The position numbers and the translations under genes were made by a program. A model generated the notes under the pieces. That model searched no databases. It was not told the origin of the DNA and worked only from the letters and a program-made list of their open reading frames with translations. Positions 1-9,671 of a stretch of DNA of 62,539 bases are shown here, one piece after another (the first letter of the stretch is position 1; each line of letters opens with the position of its first letter). The stretch is taken from assembly GCA_016200485.1 (NCBI GenBank), contig JACQEP010000008.1, positions 1 through 62,539 of the forward strand, read 5' to 3'. Source of the DNA: Gammaproteobacteria bacterium. Lineage in GTDB: Bacteria; Pseudomonadota; Gammaproteobacteria; Tenderiales; Tenderiaceae.

Positions 1-2043
1 AACTATCTCACTACCGGCATCAAAAAAGTCATTGGCATCGGCCGTGAAGTCACGGGCAAACGCAAGGACGGCTCTACCTTTCCCATGGAGCTGGCGGTCA
101 GTGAAATGGAAGTGGCTGGCGAACGCATGTTTACCGGGATCATACGTGACATCACCGAGCGCAAGCGGTCAGAAGAGATGTTGTTGAATATTACCGCGTT
201 ACGCCAGGCTCTTTTGGATAGCGCCAACTTCACCATTATCTCGACTGATTCCAATGGCACTATTCAGAGTTTTAATCGCTGCGCTGAACGCATGCTGGGT
301 TATTCGGCTGAAGAGATGGTGGGTCGATGTTCACCAGCAATTATTCATGATATTGACGAGATTGTTATACGAGCTAAAGAACTTTCTGTTGAACTGGGTA
401 GAACCATCGAGCCAGGATTCGAGGCCTTCGTGACTAAGGCACGCTTAGGCATACCTGATGAGAGAGAGTGGACCTATATTCGCAAGGATAGATCACGCTT
501 TCCCGTATTGCTGTCTATCACTGCGGTCTGGGGGGCGGAAGGAAATATTATCGGTTTTCTTGGTGTAGGGAGTGACATCACAGAACGTAAGAAAACAGAA
601 CGGATACAAAGTGAATTTATCTCTACTGTTAGTCATGAATTGCGCACACCCCTGACTTCAATAAAAGGGGCTTTGGGGCTCGTGTTAGGTATGTTTGCCG
701 CGCAGTTACCAGAAAAAGCATTGCATATGCTGGAGATGGCTGAGCGCAACAGTGAACGGTTGACCCTGTTGATCAATGATATTCTTGACCTGGAAAAAAT
801 TGAGGCAGGTCGTCTCGCGTTTGATTTCAAAATGGTAGATCTGGTCGCCTTGGCCAGACGTGCGTTGGAAGACAATGAAGGTTTCGCTCGCAAACACCAG
901 GTGCGGCTCATACTCGATCATGACATCACATTTACACCAATATGGGCTGACGAATATAGACTATTACAAGTATTTGCTAATCTAATTTCGAACGCAGTGA
1001 AATATTCCTCTCAGAACGGTGAAGTTGTTGTTTCAGTATTTGCGTATGCCGATGGTTTTCGGGTGGAAGTGAAGGATCGTGGGCCAGGAATACCAGAGGT
1101 GTTTCGCAGCCGGATCTTCCAGCGCTTTGCCCAGGCCGATAGCTCTGATACCCGGGAAAAAGGCGGTACTGGCCTCGGCTTGAGTATTACTAAAGCTATT
1201 ATCGAGCGCCATGAAGGCAAGATTGACTACACGACCGCAGTTGGCGTGGGCACTGTTTTCTTTTTTGATCTTCCGGCTTTGCGTGACGTGGTAGAAACAA
1301 TAGAGAAAGGCTCCACTGAAGGACGTGCGCTAATTTGCGAAGACAGCCCGGATGTGGCTCATATTCTAGCCGACATGGTGCAACAAGAAGGCGTGGTCTG
1401 TGATATCGCCGCCTCTGCTGCCGGTGCAAGATCATTACTGGCCAAACATGCCTATCGCTTGATGCTACTTGACCTGACTCTGCCTGATGCCGATGGTCTG
1501 GTATTTTTACAGGAATTGCGTGCAAATGTGACTACCGCAAAACTGCCGGTTATTGTGGTCTCAGGTCGTGCTCAAGAGGGACGTGTCGCCTTCAGCGGCG
1601 ATGCGCTTACCGTAGTAGATTGGATTCAGAAACCAATAGGGAAGCAACGCCTGGCGCAGGCGCTGCAGGATGCACTGAGTCGTACCAAGCGGCCACATAT
1701 CCTGCACGTAGAAGATGACTCCGACATTGTGCAAATCGTCCAAGTGCTGCTTGATGGCGTGGCTGATATGACATATGTGAATAGCTTGCAGAATGCGCGC
1801 CAACAATTGGCTGATCAAAATTTTGATTTGGTCATCCTTGACTTGGCCCTCGTGGACGGCTCAGGACTTGAACTGCTGGCCGAGCTGAAGGGGCGTTGTC
1901 CAGTATTGATCTTCTCGGCGCAGATACCTGATCGTAATATCACCGATCAGGTGGCAGCAGCCCTGATCAAATCCATGACCAGCAATGCACAGTTGTTGGG
2001 TACTATCAGAAGGATTTTGAACGTGGAGGACACAAAACCATGA
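1..2043 (+). CDS. Hybrid sensor histidine kinase (PAS-PAS-HisKA-HATPase-REC-REC), 5' end cut by window
   Basis: The frame is open from base 1, so the N-terminus lies outside the window. The first in-window residues (NYLTTG, then [13 protein letters not shown]) are the end of a FixL-type PAS domain. A second PAS domain follows (about residues 60-185, counting from base 1). The dimerisation domain has the H-box VSHELRTPL with phosphoacceptor His212; the ATPase domain has the N-box around Asn331 and the GTGLGLS glycine box. Two receiver domains follow, with predicted phospho-Asp at 491 (LLDLTLPD) and 614 (ILDLALVD). No membrane segment is seen in this part. By family it is a multistep phosphorelay kinase that passes phosphate from His to its own receivers. 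Its TGA overlaps the ATG of the following broken REC-GGDEF gene (ATGA), so the original output partner was probably a diguanylate cyclase. The signal is unknown. Confidence 0.93.
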   Translation, partial: NYLTTGIKKVIGIGREVTGKRKDGSTFPMELAVSEMEVAGERMFTGIIRDITERKRSEEMLLNITALRQALLDSANFTIISTDSNGTIQSFNRCAERMLGYSAEEMVGRCSPAIIHDIDEIVIRAKELSVELGRTIEPGFEAFVTKARLGIPDEREWTYIRKDRSRFPVLLSITAVWGAEGNIIGFLGVGSDITERKKTERIQSEFISTVSHELRTPLTSIKGALGLVLGMFAAQLPEKALHMLEMAERNSERLTLLINDILDLEKIEAGRLAFDFKMVDLVALARRALEDNEGFARKHQVRLILDHDITFTPIWADEYRLLQVFANLISNAVKYSSQNGEVVVSVFAYADGFRVEVKDRGPGIPEVFRSRIFQRFAQADSSDTREKGGTGLGLSITKAIIERHEGKIDYTTAVGVGTVFFFDLPALRDVVETIEKGSTEGRALICEDSPDVAHILADMVQQEGVVCDIAASAAGARSLLAKHAYRLMLLDLTLPDADGLVFLQELRANVTTAKLPVIVVSGRAQEGRVAFSGDALTVVDWIQKPIGKQRLAQALQDALSRTKRPHILHVEDDSDIVQIVQVLLDGVADMTYVNSLQNARQQLADQNFDLVILDLALVDGSGLELLAELKGRCPVLIFSAQIPDRNITDQVAAALIKSMTSNAQLLGTIRRILNVEDTKP

Positions 2044-2270
2044 GCCAGCTATTACAAGTGCTCTATTGAGGGTGAGCCGGATATCCGTGCCGGACAGAGT
2101 TTGCCCATCGAGGATGAGGGCCTCGAGTGGGTGTCCTGCTCATCGCCAGTACTACTGATTGTAACGATACCCCGGAACACCTATTGCGGACCACCGATCA
2201 AGCGCTATACCTCGCAAAACAGACCGGTCGTGACCGGATATGTGCCGAGAGAAGATTCTCTCCATATTGA
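2040..2270 (+). pseudogene. Relic of a REC-GGDEF response regulator (diguanylate cyclase), internally deleted
   Basis: The ATG overlaps the stop of the upstream kinase. The first codons read MSQLLQVLY and then hit TGA at 2067. Shifting frame by one base continues with IEGEPDIR, the start of a receiver domain (compare HVEDDSDI in the neighbouring kinase). A large deletion follows. From about 2094, back in the ATG frame, the sequence reads EFAHRG, a TGA at 2115, then GVLLIAST...TPEHLLRTTDQALYLAKQTGRDRICA, which is the C-terminal end of a GGDEF domain, and stops at 2268-2270. Only about 10 receiver residues and about 50 GGDEF residues survive, so no enzyme can be made. Assignment rests on the motif order and on the kinase-cyclase operon context. 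Confidence 0.8.
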
Positions 2271-2778
2271 CAGGTGTCTGTCACAAATAAAATCCTTCCT
2301 CGTAGAAAAACATCAGAAATATCATATGATTTGGGGACAGATAAGCCGGTAGTCACATCTTTCCGGGATAATCGCAGCGGTGATCTACTTGCCTGCATTA
2401 AAATTGAGCTGGTGACAATCATTTAAAAATACCGCCTATGTTTTATTTGGCTAACCTGCTGAAACGGCGATACATATTTCCTCAGAACTGACATTTATAT
2501 TTACGCGATTGCGCGGATTAAAGATGTCTTTGGAGAAGGTTGGGGACAAAAATGCCACTCTGTAAATCTTATTGAAATTGATAGGAATTATATCGGTCAG
2601 ATGTATCACAAGTAATCTCTTTAGACTTCTGGCAAAAAGGTAGATATCTCGTGAGTCGAATTGGGACGCCGATGCTAAAACATCGTCTATCATTAAAGAA
2701 ATTGACGAAGAAAGGGCTGACCAAGACTTGGCTTGGAGCAATGAAAGAAGATATGGAATAAGAATAGAGGGTCTCGCC
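2271..2778. other. Gene-free stretch before the FBPase gene
   Basis: About 500 bases with no convincing gene, more AT-rich than the flanks. The frame of the next gene is open upstream to about 2644, but those extra residues resemble nothing in the enzyme family and there is no start with a ribosome binding site there. It may be further debris of the deleted GGDEF gene; no recognisable motif supports that. The FBPase promoter should lie near its right end, but I cannot point to clear -35/-10 boxes. Confidence 0.4.
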
Positions 2779-3939
2779 ATGAAATTAACGCTAAGTGTTA
2801 TCAAAGCAGATATCGGTTCCATCGGGGGACATATTTGTCCGTCGCAGCTGCTGCTGGAATCAGTTCGCAATCACATCTACAAACACGGCACAAAATTGCT
2901 GCTGGATAGTTATATCAGTTCGACCGGGGATGATATCGCCATCGTCACGAGTCATGAACGTGGCGTTGGCGATGAAGCTATCCATAAACTTGCCTGGGAT
3001 GCCTTTATTGCCGGAACGGAGGTGGCGAAACAACAGGGACTCTATGGCGCCGGGCAGGATCTTCTGAAAGACGCCTTTTCCGGTAATGTGCGAGGCATGG
3101 GTCCGGCCGTAGCCGAGATGGAATTCGAGGAGCGCCCCAACGAACCTTTCCTGTTTTTTGCAGCGGACAAGACCGATCCCGGTGCCTTTAATCTGCCGCT
3201 CTATCTCGGATTTGCCGATCCGATGAATACACCGGGATTGATGTTGGCCCCAGGCATGGCCAAAGGTTTTAAATTTATAATCATGGATGTCAATTGTACC
3301 GAGGGTGATCGCATAATCGAATTGAATGCCACTGAAGGGCTCTATGATATCGCCGCGCTGTTACGCGATACCGAGCGTTATGTGGTCGAGTCTATCTACT
3401 CGCGCGACACCGGTGAACAGGCGGTGTCTGTATCAACTTCGCGGTTGCATAATATCGCTGGCAAATACACCGGCAAGGATGATCCTGTGATGTTGATGCG
3501 CGTGCAGAAAAATTTTCCTGCCACTGGTGAGGTGTTAGCGCCGTATGCGATTGGTCACTTGGTGGCCGGCTGTATGCGTGGGTCACATCAGATGCCCTTG
3601 ATGCCAGTGCGACTCAATACTGGTATTAGTTACTTTGATGGCCCACCAGTGGTCACCTGCGCCGCCTTTGCTATGCATCATGGCAAGTTTACCGAAGCGG
3701 TTGATGCCTTTGCCCATCCATTCTGGGATCTGGTTCGTAACCGTACGGCAGACAAAGCACTGGAAATGCGGCGCCAAGGATTTTTTGGTGCTGCGATGCT
3801 GCCCATGTCGGAACTGGAATACACCGGCATCATGGATAAGCTGGGTGTGCTCGATAAGCGCTTTAATTTGCGTAGTGCTGAGAGGCAGGCAGGGATGAAG
3901 AAAACCACTGTCCGTGAAGAAACAGAAACGTTAGTCTAA
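2779..3939 (+). CDS. Class V fructose-1,6-bisphosphatase (archaeal-type FBP aldolase/phosphatase)
   Basis: A 386-residue protein starting MKLTLSVIKADIGSIGGH. The ATG at 2779 is chosen over an upstream in-frame start because it has GAGGG nearby and gives the family's usual N-terminus. Family members convert fructose-1,6-bisphosphate to fructose-6-phosphate; archaeal ones also condense triose phosphates. Expected metal ligands are visible: Asp11, His18, Asp51-Asp52, and Asp234-Asp235. In the motif YTGKDD, Tyr230 and Lys233 fall where the archaeal enzyme has its aldolase Tyr and Schiff-base Lys (from memory of that numbering), so both activities are plausible. It stands alone, 50 bases before the dnaK-like gene on the same strand. 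Family assignment is firm; bifunctionality is inference. Confidence 0.9.
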   Translation: MKLTLSVIKADIGSIGGHICPSQLLLESVRNHIYKHGTKLLLDSYISSTGDDIAIVTSHERGVGDEAIHKLAWDAFIAGTEVAKQQGLYGAGQDLLKDAFSGNVRGMGPAVAEMEFEERPNEPFLFFAADKTDPGAFNLPLYLGFADPMNTPGLMLAPGMAKGFKFIIMDVNCTEGDRIIELNATEGLYDIAALLRDTERYVVESIYSRDTGEQAVSVSTSRLHNIAGKYTGKDDPVMLMRVQKNFPATGEVLAPYAIGHLVAGCMRGSHQMPLMPVRLNTGISYFDGPPVVTCAAFAMHHGKFTEAVDAFAHPFWDLVRNRTADKALEMRRQGFFGAAMLPMSELEYTGIMDKLGVLDKRFNLRSAERQAGMKKTTVREETETLV

Positions 3940-3989
3940 ATTGAATAATGTTGGCCATAAAACAGTGCACAACAGCGTGAGGTGGGGAA

Positions 3990-5858
3990 ATGGCAATCAT
4001 TGGCATCGACCTGGGCACATCCAATTCGGCGGCGGCAGTATTGCGTGGTGGCCGCCCCGTTATTATTCCGAGCGCGGAGGGGATCAGCCTTGGTGGCAAG
4101 GCCTTTCCCAGTTATGTAGCGATCACTGCCGATGGCCAAACCCTGGTGGGTGAGTCGGCGCGGCGTCAGGCAGCCGCCAACCCAGAAGGGACGGTAACGG
4201 CTTTTAAGCGCAAAATGGGCAGGCGTGACAAGATTCGCCTGCGTGACCGCGAGTTTTCACCCGAGCAACTGTCTGCTTTTTTGCTTCAAAAAATAAAACG
4301 TGACGCCGAAGCCTATCTCGGCGAGCCGGTGGTAAAGGCGGTTGTCACCGTCCCAGCCTATTTTGACGATAATCAACGTAATGCAACCAAGGATGCGTGT
4401 CGCATCGCCGGCCTCGATGTCGCACGTTTGGTCAATGAACCGACTGCGGCATCGTTGGCTTATGGTCTTGATCGGCTTGGCGAAGAGTTGCGCATTGTGG
4501 TCATCGACTTTGGCGGCGGCACGCTTGATGTCACGATTATGGAATTTGGTAAGGGTGTGTTCGAGGTGAAGGCCACCAGCGGTGATACTCAATTGGGTGG
4601 CACCGATATGAACGAAAATATTTTTGACTACCTCGTCAAGCGCTTCAAAGAACAGACCGGCATCGATATCCGTGGCGATCACAAGGCGGAAGCACGTTTG
4701 CTTGAGGCGGCGGAGATCGCCAAAATCGAGCTTTCCACGAGCACCACAACCCATATCAGCCTTCCTTATCTGACGGCCAAAAGCGGAGAGCCACAACATC
4801 TGGATATTGATCTGACGCGCACGGATATGGAGCGTGTCATTCGTTCGGTGATCGAACGTTGCCGGGGGCCGATAGAGCAGGCGCTGAGTGATGCCGGTGT
4901 CACACCGAAGGAGATAGATCGCATTGTCTTTGTCGGCGGGCCGACACGGATGCCTGCCGTCCGTGCTTTTTTCGAAGAGATGTTCGAGCGCAAGGCAGAG
5001 TCCGGCATCGATCCCATGGAATGCGTTGCCCAAGGCGCGGCGATTCAGGCGGGTGTACTCAGTGGCGAGGTTGGTAATATTGTTTTAGTGGATGTAACAC
5101 CACTTACTTTGGGTGTTGAGACGTTGGGCGGTGTTGCGACATCGTTGATCGCACGCAACACGCCGATTCCCGTGAAACATTCGGAAATCTTTACCACCGC
5201 CGCCGATATGCAGCCCAGTGTCACGGTGCATGTTTATCAAGGTGAACGACCCATGGCGGCCGACAATACCAGCCTGGGCGAATTTAATCTTGATGGACTT
5301 GTCCCCGCACCACGTGGCGTACCCAAGATTGAGGTGACCTTTGATATCGACTCTAACGGCATCCTCAATGTCACTGCGAAAGATCAAGCTACAGGAAAAT
5401 CGCAATCGATTGCTATTACTGGCTCAACCAGGCTCAGTGAAGATGAAAAACAACACATGATCAAAGAATCAGAAAAATATGCCGAGCAAGATAAACAGCG
5501 GCGTAAAAAGGCCGACAAATTGAATGCGGCAGATGCAGTATGCTATCAGGCAGAAAAGCTGCTGGCGGATTTCAGTAACAAATTGGCGGAAGAAATGCGC
5601 AAGCGGATTGAAGATAGTCTGCGTCAAACGCGAGAAGCACATGTGAAACAGGATGCGGCGCTTGCCACAGAGCGTGCCGAACAACTCAAAAAGGTATTGA
5701 AAGAAGCCGGTGTCGCGATTTATGCGCAAACTCCGCAAGCCGGAGTTTATAAGGAGACACGTGCCTCACAGGGCACAGGTTCTGGTGGTCAGGCGCGGCC
5801 GTCGGGTTCCGGTTCACGCGGCCGTGTAGTCGATGCAGATTACAAAGAAACCGTCTAA
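3990..5858 (+). CDS. dnaK: Hsp70 chaperone, DnaK family
   Basis: 622 residues. The actin-like ATPase domain shows GIDLGTSNS (residues 5-13), [11 protein letters not shown] and FVGGPTRMP. The substrate-binding domain begins near [14 protein letters not shown], with the typical [19 protein letters not shown] stretch, and a helical lid follows. It ends [12 protein letters not shown], reminiscent of the acidic EEVD-like tail of bacterial DnaK. Relative to common DnaK, the start ([11 protein letters not shown]), the [10 protein letters not shown] stretch and the [10 protein letters not shown] motif differ, so this may be a second, specialised Hsp70 rather than the housekeeping copy. grpE is not adjacent. 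A GAGGTGGGG ribosome binding site precedes the ATG. The DnaJ gene starts 20 bases downstream, so the two should act together in ATP-driven folding in the cytoplasm. Gene symbol is by family; paralogue status is open. Confidence 0.92.
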   Translation: MAIIGIDLGTSNSAAAVLRGGRPVIIPSAEGISLGGKAFPSYVAITADGQTLVGESARRQAAANPEGTVTAFKRKMGRRDKIRLRDREFSPEQLSAFLLQKIKRDAEAYLGEPVVKAVVTVPAYFDDNQRNATKDACRIAGLDVARLVNEPTAASLAYGLDRLGEELRIVVIDFGGGTLDVTIMEFGKGVFEVKATSGDTQLGGTDMNENIFDYLVKRFKEQTGIDIRGDHKAEARLLEAAEIAKIELSTSTTTHISLPYLTAKSGEPQHLDIDLTRTDMERVIRSVIERCRGPIEQALSDAGVTPKEIDRIVFVGGPTRMPAVRAFFEEMFERKAESGIDPMECVAQGAAIQAGVLSGEVGNIVLVDVTPLTLGVETLGGVATSLIARNTPIPVKHSEIFTTAADMQPSVTVHVYQGERPMAADNTSLGEFNLDGLVPAPRGVPKIEVTFDIDSNGILNVTAKDQATGKSQSIAITGSTRLSEDEKQHMIKESEKYAEQDKQRRKKADKLNAADAVCYQAEKLLADFSNKLAEEMRKRIEDSLRQTREAHVKQDAALATERAEQLKKVLKEAGVAIYAQTPQAGVYKETRASQGTGSGGQARPSGSGSRGRVVDADYKETV

Positions 5859-5878
5859 CCAACCTTAAACAGTGATGT

Positions 5879-6991
5879 ATGGAGAGCGCGCAACGCGATT
5901 ATTACGAGGTGCTCGGCGTATCACGCGACGCCGATGCCAAGGCCATTAAGGAGGCGTTTCGTACACTCGCGTTAAAGTATCATCCTGACCGCAATAAATC
6001 GCCAGATGCGGAGGAGCGCTTTAAAGAAATCGCCGCCGCCTATGCCATCTTGTCGGATCCAAAAAAGAGGGCCGATTATGATGCGCAGGGTTTTGCCGGC
6101 GTTGCCGGATTTACGCCTGAAGACCTGTTTGGTGGCATCGACTTCGGCGACATCTTTGGCGATCTCGGTTTTGGCTTTGATTTCGGAGGCGGATTATTCG
6201 ATCGGCTGTTTCGCCGCGCCAGGGCGGCGCCTAGCCGCGGACAAGATGTAGAAGTACTTTTGAACGTTCCTTTGCAACGTGTTCTTCATGGCGGTGAAGA
6301 AACGGTTCGCATCAGTCGCCCTGTGATTTGCGCGACATGCCATGGTACAGGGGCCAGGGTAGGTACTGCACCGAGAACATGTAGCGAATGCAACGGCACG
6401 GGGCGCAAGGTCATCGCTCACCAAGAAAAAGGAGGCATTCACTTCCAACAAATCTCGACCTGTTCAGTCTGCGGCGGTGTAGGTACCATCATCGACAAAC
6501 CATGCAAGGATTGCGAAGGACGCGGCGAAGTTGATCGAGTAGAAACGCTGAAGGTCAATATTCCGATAGGGATCGAGGAAGGAACCGCGTTACGAATTTC
6601 AGGCCATGGGCTTCCATCACATGAAGCCAACGCACCTCCTGGTGATCTTTTTGTTGTGGTTCGCACCGCGCCGGATCCGCGCTTTGAACGAGTGGATGCC
6701 GATCTCTGGCGTAGCGAAACCATTGAACTTGTCGATGCGGTGCTTGGCGCCCAACTTAGCGTGCCTACGTTGGAAGGAAATATCGAGGTGACAATTCCGG
6801 CGGGCACGCAATCAGATTCGATTTTGCGGCTGAGGGGCAAGGGGCTGCCCTCATTTGGGAGTGTTCACCGAGGTGATCTCCACTTACGCATCGTAGTTCA
6901 CATCCCGGAACATCTTTCTACCAAGGAGCGAAAACTCTATGAACAACTTCGCGCTATGGCTAAAGAGGATCGAAGACAGAGAATGATATAA
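5879..6991 (+). CDS. dnaJ: DnaJ-family co-chaperone with zinc domain
   Basis: 370 residues. The J domain (residues 6-72) contains the HPD motif in KYHPDRNKS, which stimulates Hsp70 ATPase. A short Gly/Phe-rich linker ([21 protein letters not shown]) follows. Then come four CxxCxGxG zinc motifs ([32 protein letters not shown]) and the two beta-barrel substrate domains. Length is close to normal DnaJ. It sits between the dnaK-like gene and archease; the archease ATG begins three bases after the DnaJ stop, so translation is probably coupled. That coupling ties the chaperone pair to the RNA ligase genes rather than to the heat-shock operon. Confidence 0.94.
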   Translation: MESAQRDYYEVLGVSRDADAKAIKEAFRTLALKYHPDRNKSPDAEERFKEIAAAYAILSDPKKRADYDAQGFAGVAGFTPEDLFGGIDFGDIFGDLGFGFDFGGGLFDRLFRRARAAPSRGQDVEVLLNVPLQRVLHGGEETVRISRPVICATCHGTGARVGTAPRTCSECNGTGRKVIAHQEKGGIHFQQISTCSVCGGVGTIIDKPCKDCEGRGEVDRVETLKVNIPIGIEEGTALRISGHGLPSHEANAPPGDLFVVVRTAPDPRFERVDADLWRSETIELVDAVLGAQLSVPTLEGNIEVTIPAGTQSDSILRLRGKGLPSFGSVHRGDLHLRIVVHIPEHLSTKERKLYEQLRAMAKEDRRQRMI

Positions 6992-6994
6992 ACG

Positions 6995-7420
6995 ATGATG
7001 AACACTCCCTATTGGGAACATTTTTCTCACGAAGCCGATATCGGCATTCGTGGCGTAGCGGATTCCTTGACCGCTGCTTTTGAACAGGCCGCTTTGGCGA
7101 TGACGGCCGTGATTACCGAAATAAATGCGGTGGCATGTCAGGAACGGGTGGACATTGAGTGTGAGGCGCCGGATGCAGAACTGTTATTCGCCGATTGGAT
7201 CAATGCCTTGATCTACGAAATGGCGCTACGCAAGATGCTGTTTGCCCGGTTCGAAGTTGTATTGACGGGAACCCATCTGCGCGCCAAGGCCTGGGGCGAA
7301 CCCGTGGATGTCAGCAGACACAAGCCTGCTGTCGAAATCAAAGGTGCTACCTATACTGAACTAAAGGTATACCAGCAGGAGCATGGTCTCTGGATCGCCC
7401 AGTGTGTCGTGGATGTGTGA
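6995..7420 (+). CDS. Archease, RtcB ligase activator
   Basis: 141 residues, the usual archease size. It shows [22 protein letters not shown] at the N-terminus, the conserved [14 protein letters not shown] helix, [12 protein letters not shown], and the typical [15 protein letters not shown] strand near the C-terminus. Conserved acidic residues (Asp14 in HEADIG and the C-terminal Asp of VVDV) fit the metal site known for the family. By established knowledge archease speeds guanylylation of RtcB and widens its nucleotide use. It lies three bases after dnaJ and is separated from rtcB only by a palindromic insertion element, so it was probably contiguous with rtcB originally. Confidence 0.93.
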   Translation: MMNTPYWEHFSHEADIGIRGVADSLTAAFEQAALAMTAVITEINAVACQERVDIECEAPDAELLFADWINALIYEMALRKMLFARFEVVLTGTHLRAKAWGEPVDVSRHKPAVEIKGATYTELKVYQQEHGLWIAQCVVDV

Positions 7421-7423
7421 TGC

Positions 7424-7696
7424 TTAGGGCCTGTTAACACTAATTAAGCCGCAGCGTTGCTGCCCCAAAAGGCGCCAGGCAAGGCGCGAGGAGAGAAGTT
7501 TGGTTACTCCAAATGAACGACGAGCAACGCGGCATGGCGCCTTTTGGGGCGCAACCCCGAGGGACGTAGGCGCTTTTTCCGCGAGACAAGGCGCACCGAG
7601 TGTAGTGTACTTGATGTACATAAGCGAAGGTGCAACGCCGTATCGCGGAAAAAGCGCCTACGTCGCTGCGGCTTAATTAGTGTTAACAGGCCCTAA
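7424..7696. repeat. Nested palindromic element (MITE-like) between archease and rtcB
   Basis: The ends are a perfect 33-base inverted repeat (7424-7456 and 7664-7696, beginning TTAGGGCCTGTTAACAC). Inside are two further perfect hairpins: arms 7462-7477/7535-7550 (16 bases, GCCCCAAAAGGCGCCA) and 7563-7584/7643-7664 (22 bases, starting GACGTAGGCGC). Each inner hairpin holds a core starting CAAGGCGC, a small central palindrome (TTTGG..CCAAA or GTGTAC..GTACA) and an ending such as GCAACGC. Folded, it would be a three-way cruciform. It codes for nothing convincing. No clear target-site duplication is visible. It probably forms a strong RNA structure between archease and rtcB. I do not recognise a named family. 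Confidence 0.88.
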
Positions 7697-7711
7697 CGCA
7701 AGGATCGCAAC

Positions 7712-9142
7712 ATGGATATCGCCCGCTTTATAAGACATTCGGCCTATGAATGGGAGATCCCGCCCTCCGGAAACATGCGAGTGCCGGCCATCATTTATGC
7801 CAGCGAAGCATTGATTCGCGACATGGACGACAAGGTGGCAGAGCAGGTCAGCAACGTTGCTATGTTACCCGGTATTATCAAGGCTGCTTATGCCATGCCT
7901 GATGCTCATTGGGGCTACGGTTTTCCCATCGGCGGCGTGGCTGCCTTCGACCCGGATGAGGGTGGAATAGTTTCTGCGGGTGGAGTCGGATTCGACATCT
8001 CCTGCGGTGTGCGCACCTTGCGCACTGGCTTGAAACGTCACCATATCGAAGCGGTAAAACGAGAGTTGGCGGAATATCTCTATGTCACCATCCCCGCCGG
8101 CGTCGGCAGCACTGGCCGCCTGCACCTGAATAGCAACGAAATGGATGCCATGTTGCGCGGTGGTGCGCAATGGGCACTGAAACATGGTTATGGTCGCGCC
8201 GAAGATCTGGATCGCATCGAAGAACACGGCTGCATGGAAGGTGCCGATCCAGCCCAAGTCTCGGCCCACGCCAAAAAACGGCAACAGGATGAGATGGGCA
8301 CGCTCGGTTCTGGTAATCATTATCTGGAGATTCAAGAAGTAAAGGTAGTTTATAACGCACAGATTGCCGCCGCCTTTGGCATTGCCGAAGGCGATATTGT
8401 GGTCAGCATTCACTGTGGTTCGCGCGGTCTCGGGCATCAGATCGGTACCGAGTTCCTCAAAGAAATGGTGATCACCGCAAGTGACCACGGCATAACGCTG
8501 CCGGATCGTGAACTGGCCTGCGCACCGATCAACTCACCACTGGGACGGAAGTATCTCGGTGCCATGCGGGCCGCGATCAATTGCGCCTTGGCCAACCGTC
8601 AGATTCTCACCCATCTCACCCGTAAAGCTTTTGCTCAGTTGTTACCCGAGTCCAGCATGGATCTTTTATATGACGTTTCCCACAACACCTGCAAAGTTGA
8701 AGAGCACGTCATTGATGGCCGACGGCGCAAAGTCTATGTTCATCGCAAAGGGGCGACCCGAGCCTTTGGCCCTGGCCATCCCGATATCCCCGTGACACTT
8801 CGCGCGGTAGGACAACCCGTGCTGATTGGCGGCTCGATGGGTACTGCATCCTACATCCTCGCCGGTGCCAAGGATAATGAACAACGCTCTTTCAGTTCTG
8901 CCTGTCACGGTGCCGGCCGCGCCATGAGCCGTCATGCCGCCACTAAACAATGGCGCGGTAGAGAGGTCATTGATGAACTGGCCAATCGTGGCATCATCAT
9001 CCGCAGCACAAGTTATCGCGGCGTGGCTGAAGAAGCCCCCGGTGCCTACAAAGATGTTTCTGCTGTAGTTGAGGCAGCGGACCAGGCCGGTCTTGCCAAT
9101 AAAGTGGCTAGGCTTGAACCACTGATATGTATCAAGGGGTAA
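7712..9142 (+). CDS. rtcB: RNA-splicing/repair ligase RtcB
   Basis: 476 residues, full length. Metal and nucleotide residues align almost one to one with the archaeal enzyme: Asp95 and Cys98 (GVGFDISCGVR), His203 (GSGNHYLEI), His234 (SIHCGSRGLGHQ), His324 (DVSHNT), and His399 in CHGAGRAMSR as the residue that becomes guanylylated. RtcB joins RNA 2',3'-cyclic phosphate or 3'-phosphate ends to 5'-OH ends using GTP. There is no rtcA or rtcR beside it; instead archease, dnaJ and dnaK precede it on the same strand. The palindromic element upstream may add its own regulation or partly uncouple it from the cluster. Confidence 0.96.
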   Translation: MDIARFIRHSAYEWEIPPSGNMRVPAIIYASEALIRDMDDKVAEQVSNVAMLPGIIKAAYAMPDAHWGYGFPIGGVAAFDPDEGGIVSAGGVGFDISCGVRTLRTGLKRHHIEAVKRELAEYLYVTIPAGVGSTGRLHLNSNEMDAMLRGGAQWALKHGYGRAEDLDRIEEHGCMEGADPAQVSAHAKKRQQDEMGTLGSGNHYLEIQEVKVVYNAQIAAAFGIAEGDIVVSIHCGSRGLGHQIGTEFLKEMVITASDHGITLPDRELACAPINSPLGRKYLGAMRAAINCALANRQILTHLTRKAFAQLLPESSMDLLYDVSHNTCKVEEHVIDGRRRKVYVHRKGATRAFGPGHPDIPVTLRAVGQPVLIGGSMGTASYILAGAKDNEQRSFSSACHGAGRAMSRHAATKQWRGREVIDELANRGIIIRSTSYRGVAEEAPGAYKDVSAVVEAADQAGLANKVARLEPLICIKG

Positions 9143-9242
9143 ATGTGAGAATTATTGCTTTAACAAATAATGAATACCTCTTGTTCATGTTAGTGCGTCC
9201 ACGGATGCGGGCGTCGACCGTGCTCTAGCCATGCCCCAATAC

Positions 9243-9671
9243 TTAAGGCATAACTGGATTAACGGCCTTATCAGCAGGTAATCCCAGTGTGCGCCATACC
9301 TTCATATCACCCTCCAGATGCAATATCTTGGTAAAGCCTGCTTGTTTGAGAATATCCATGGCGATTCCGGCACGGCGCCCGCTTTCACAATAAACAATAA
9401 TTTCTTTGTCCATGTTATCGCGTATTTCATCAATGCGTTTTTCCAATTCGGTGTGCGGGATATTGATGGCCTTGGGTACGTGGCCAGTGACATATTCATC
9501 GGGTCTTCTTACGTCCAATACCATCGGTGCAGTGTTCGTTTCCATGAGCTTTAGCAACTGCTGCGAGGTGATTTCAGTAGCGTGAGCACTGGTACCGAAT
9601 AGTAATTGCAGTAAAAAGGCAAAGCCAATGATAAAGGGAGTGATGGAGAATGCCCGAGTTGATGTGACCAT
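9243..9671 (-). CDS. Secreted single-domain rhodanese-like sulfurtransferase
   Basis: 142 residues. The N-terminus is a signal peptide (hydrophobic TPFIIGFAFLLQLLFG, cleavage after SAHA), so the protein should be periplasmic. The rhodanese domain (about residues 34-135) shows VLDVRRPDEYVTGHVPKAINIP and the active-site loop YCESGRRA, where Cys is the sulfur acceptor. The family moves sulfane sulfur to thiol acceptors or cyanide, but the physiological partner here is unknown. It is transcribed against its neighbours, with rtcB convergent on one side and an apparently divergent start region on the other. The ribosome site on the minus strand (GGAGG just before ATG) supports the start. Confidence 0.9.
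   Translation of the reverse strand: MVTSTRAFSITPFIIGFAFLLQLLFGTSAHATEITSQQLLKLMETNTAPMVLDVRRPDEYVTGHVPKAINIPHTELEKRIDEIRDNMDKEIIVYCESGRRAGIAMDILKQAGFTKILHLEGDMKVWRTLGLPADKAVNPVMP

Noticed and set aside
2101-2352. 83-codon frame after the histidine kinase
   Set aside because: It is one frame of the deleted REC-GGDEF gene; the GGDEF-like residues are in another frame.
7424-7621. 65-codon minus-strand frame
   Set aside because: It lies entirely inside the palindromic element and is an accident of its sequence.
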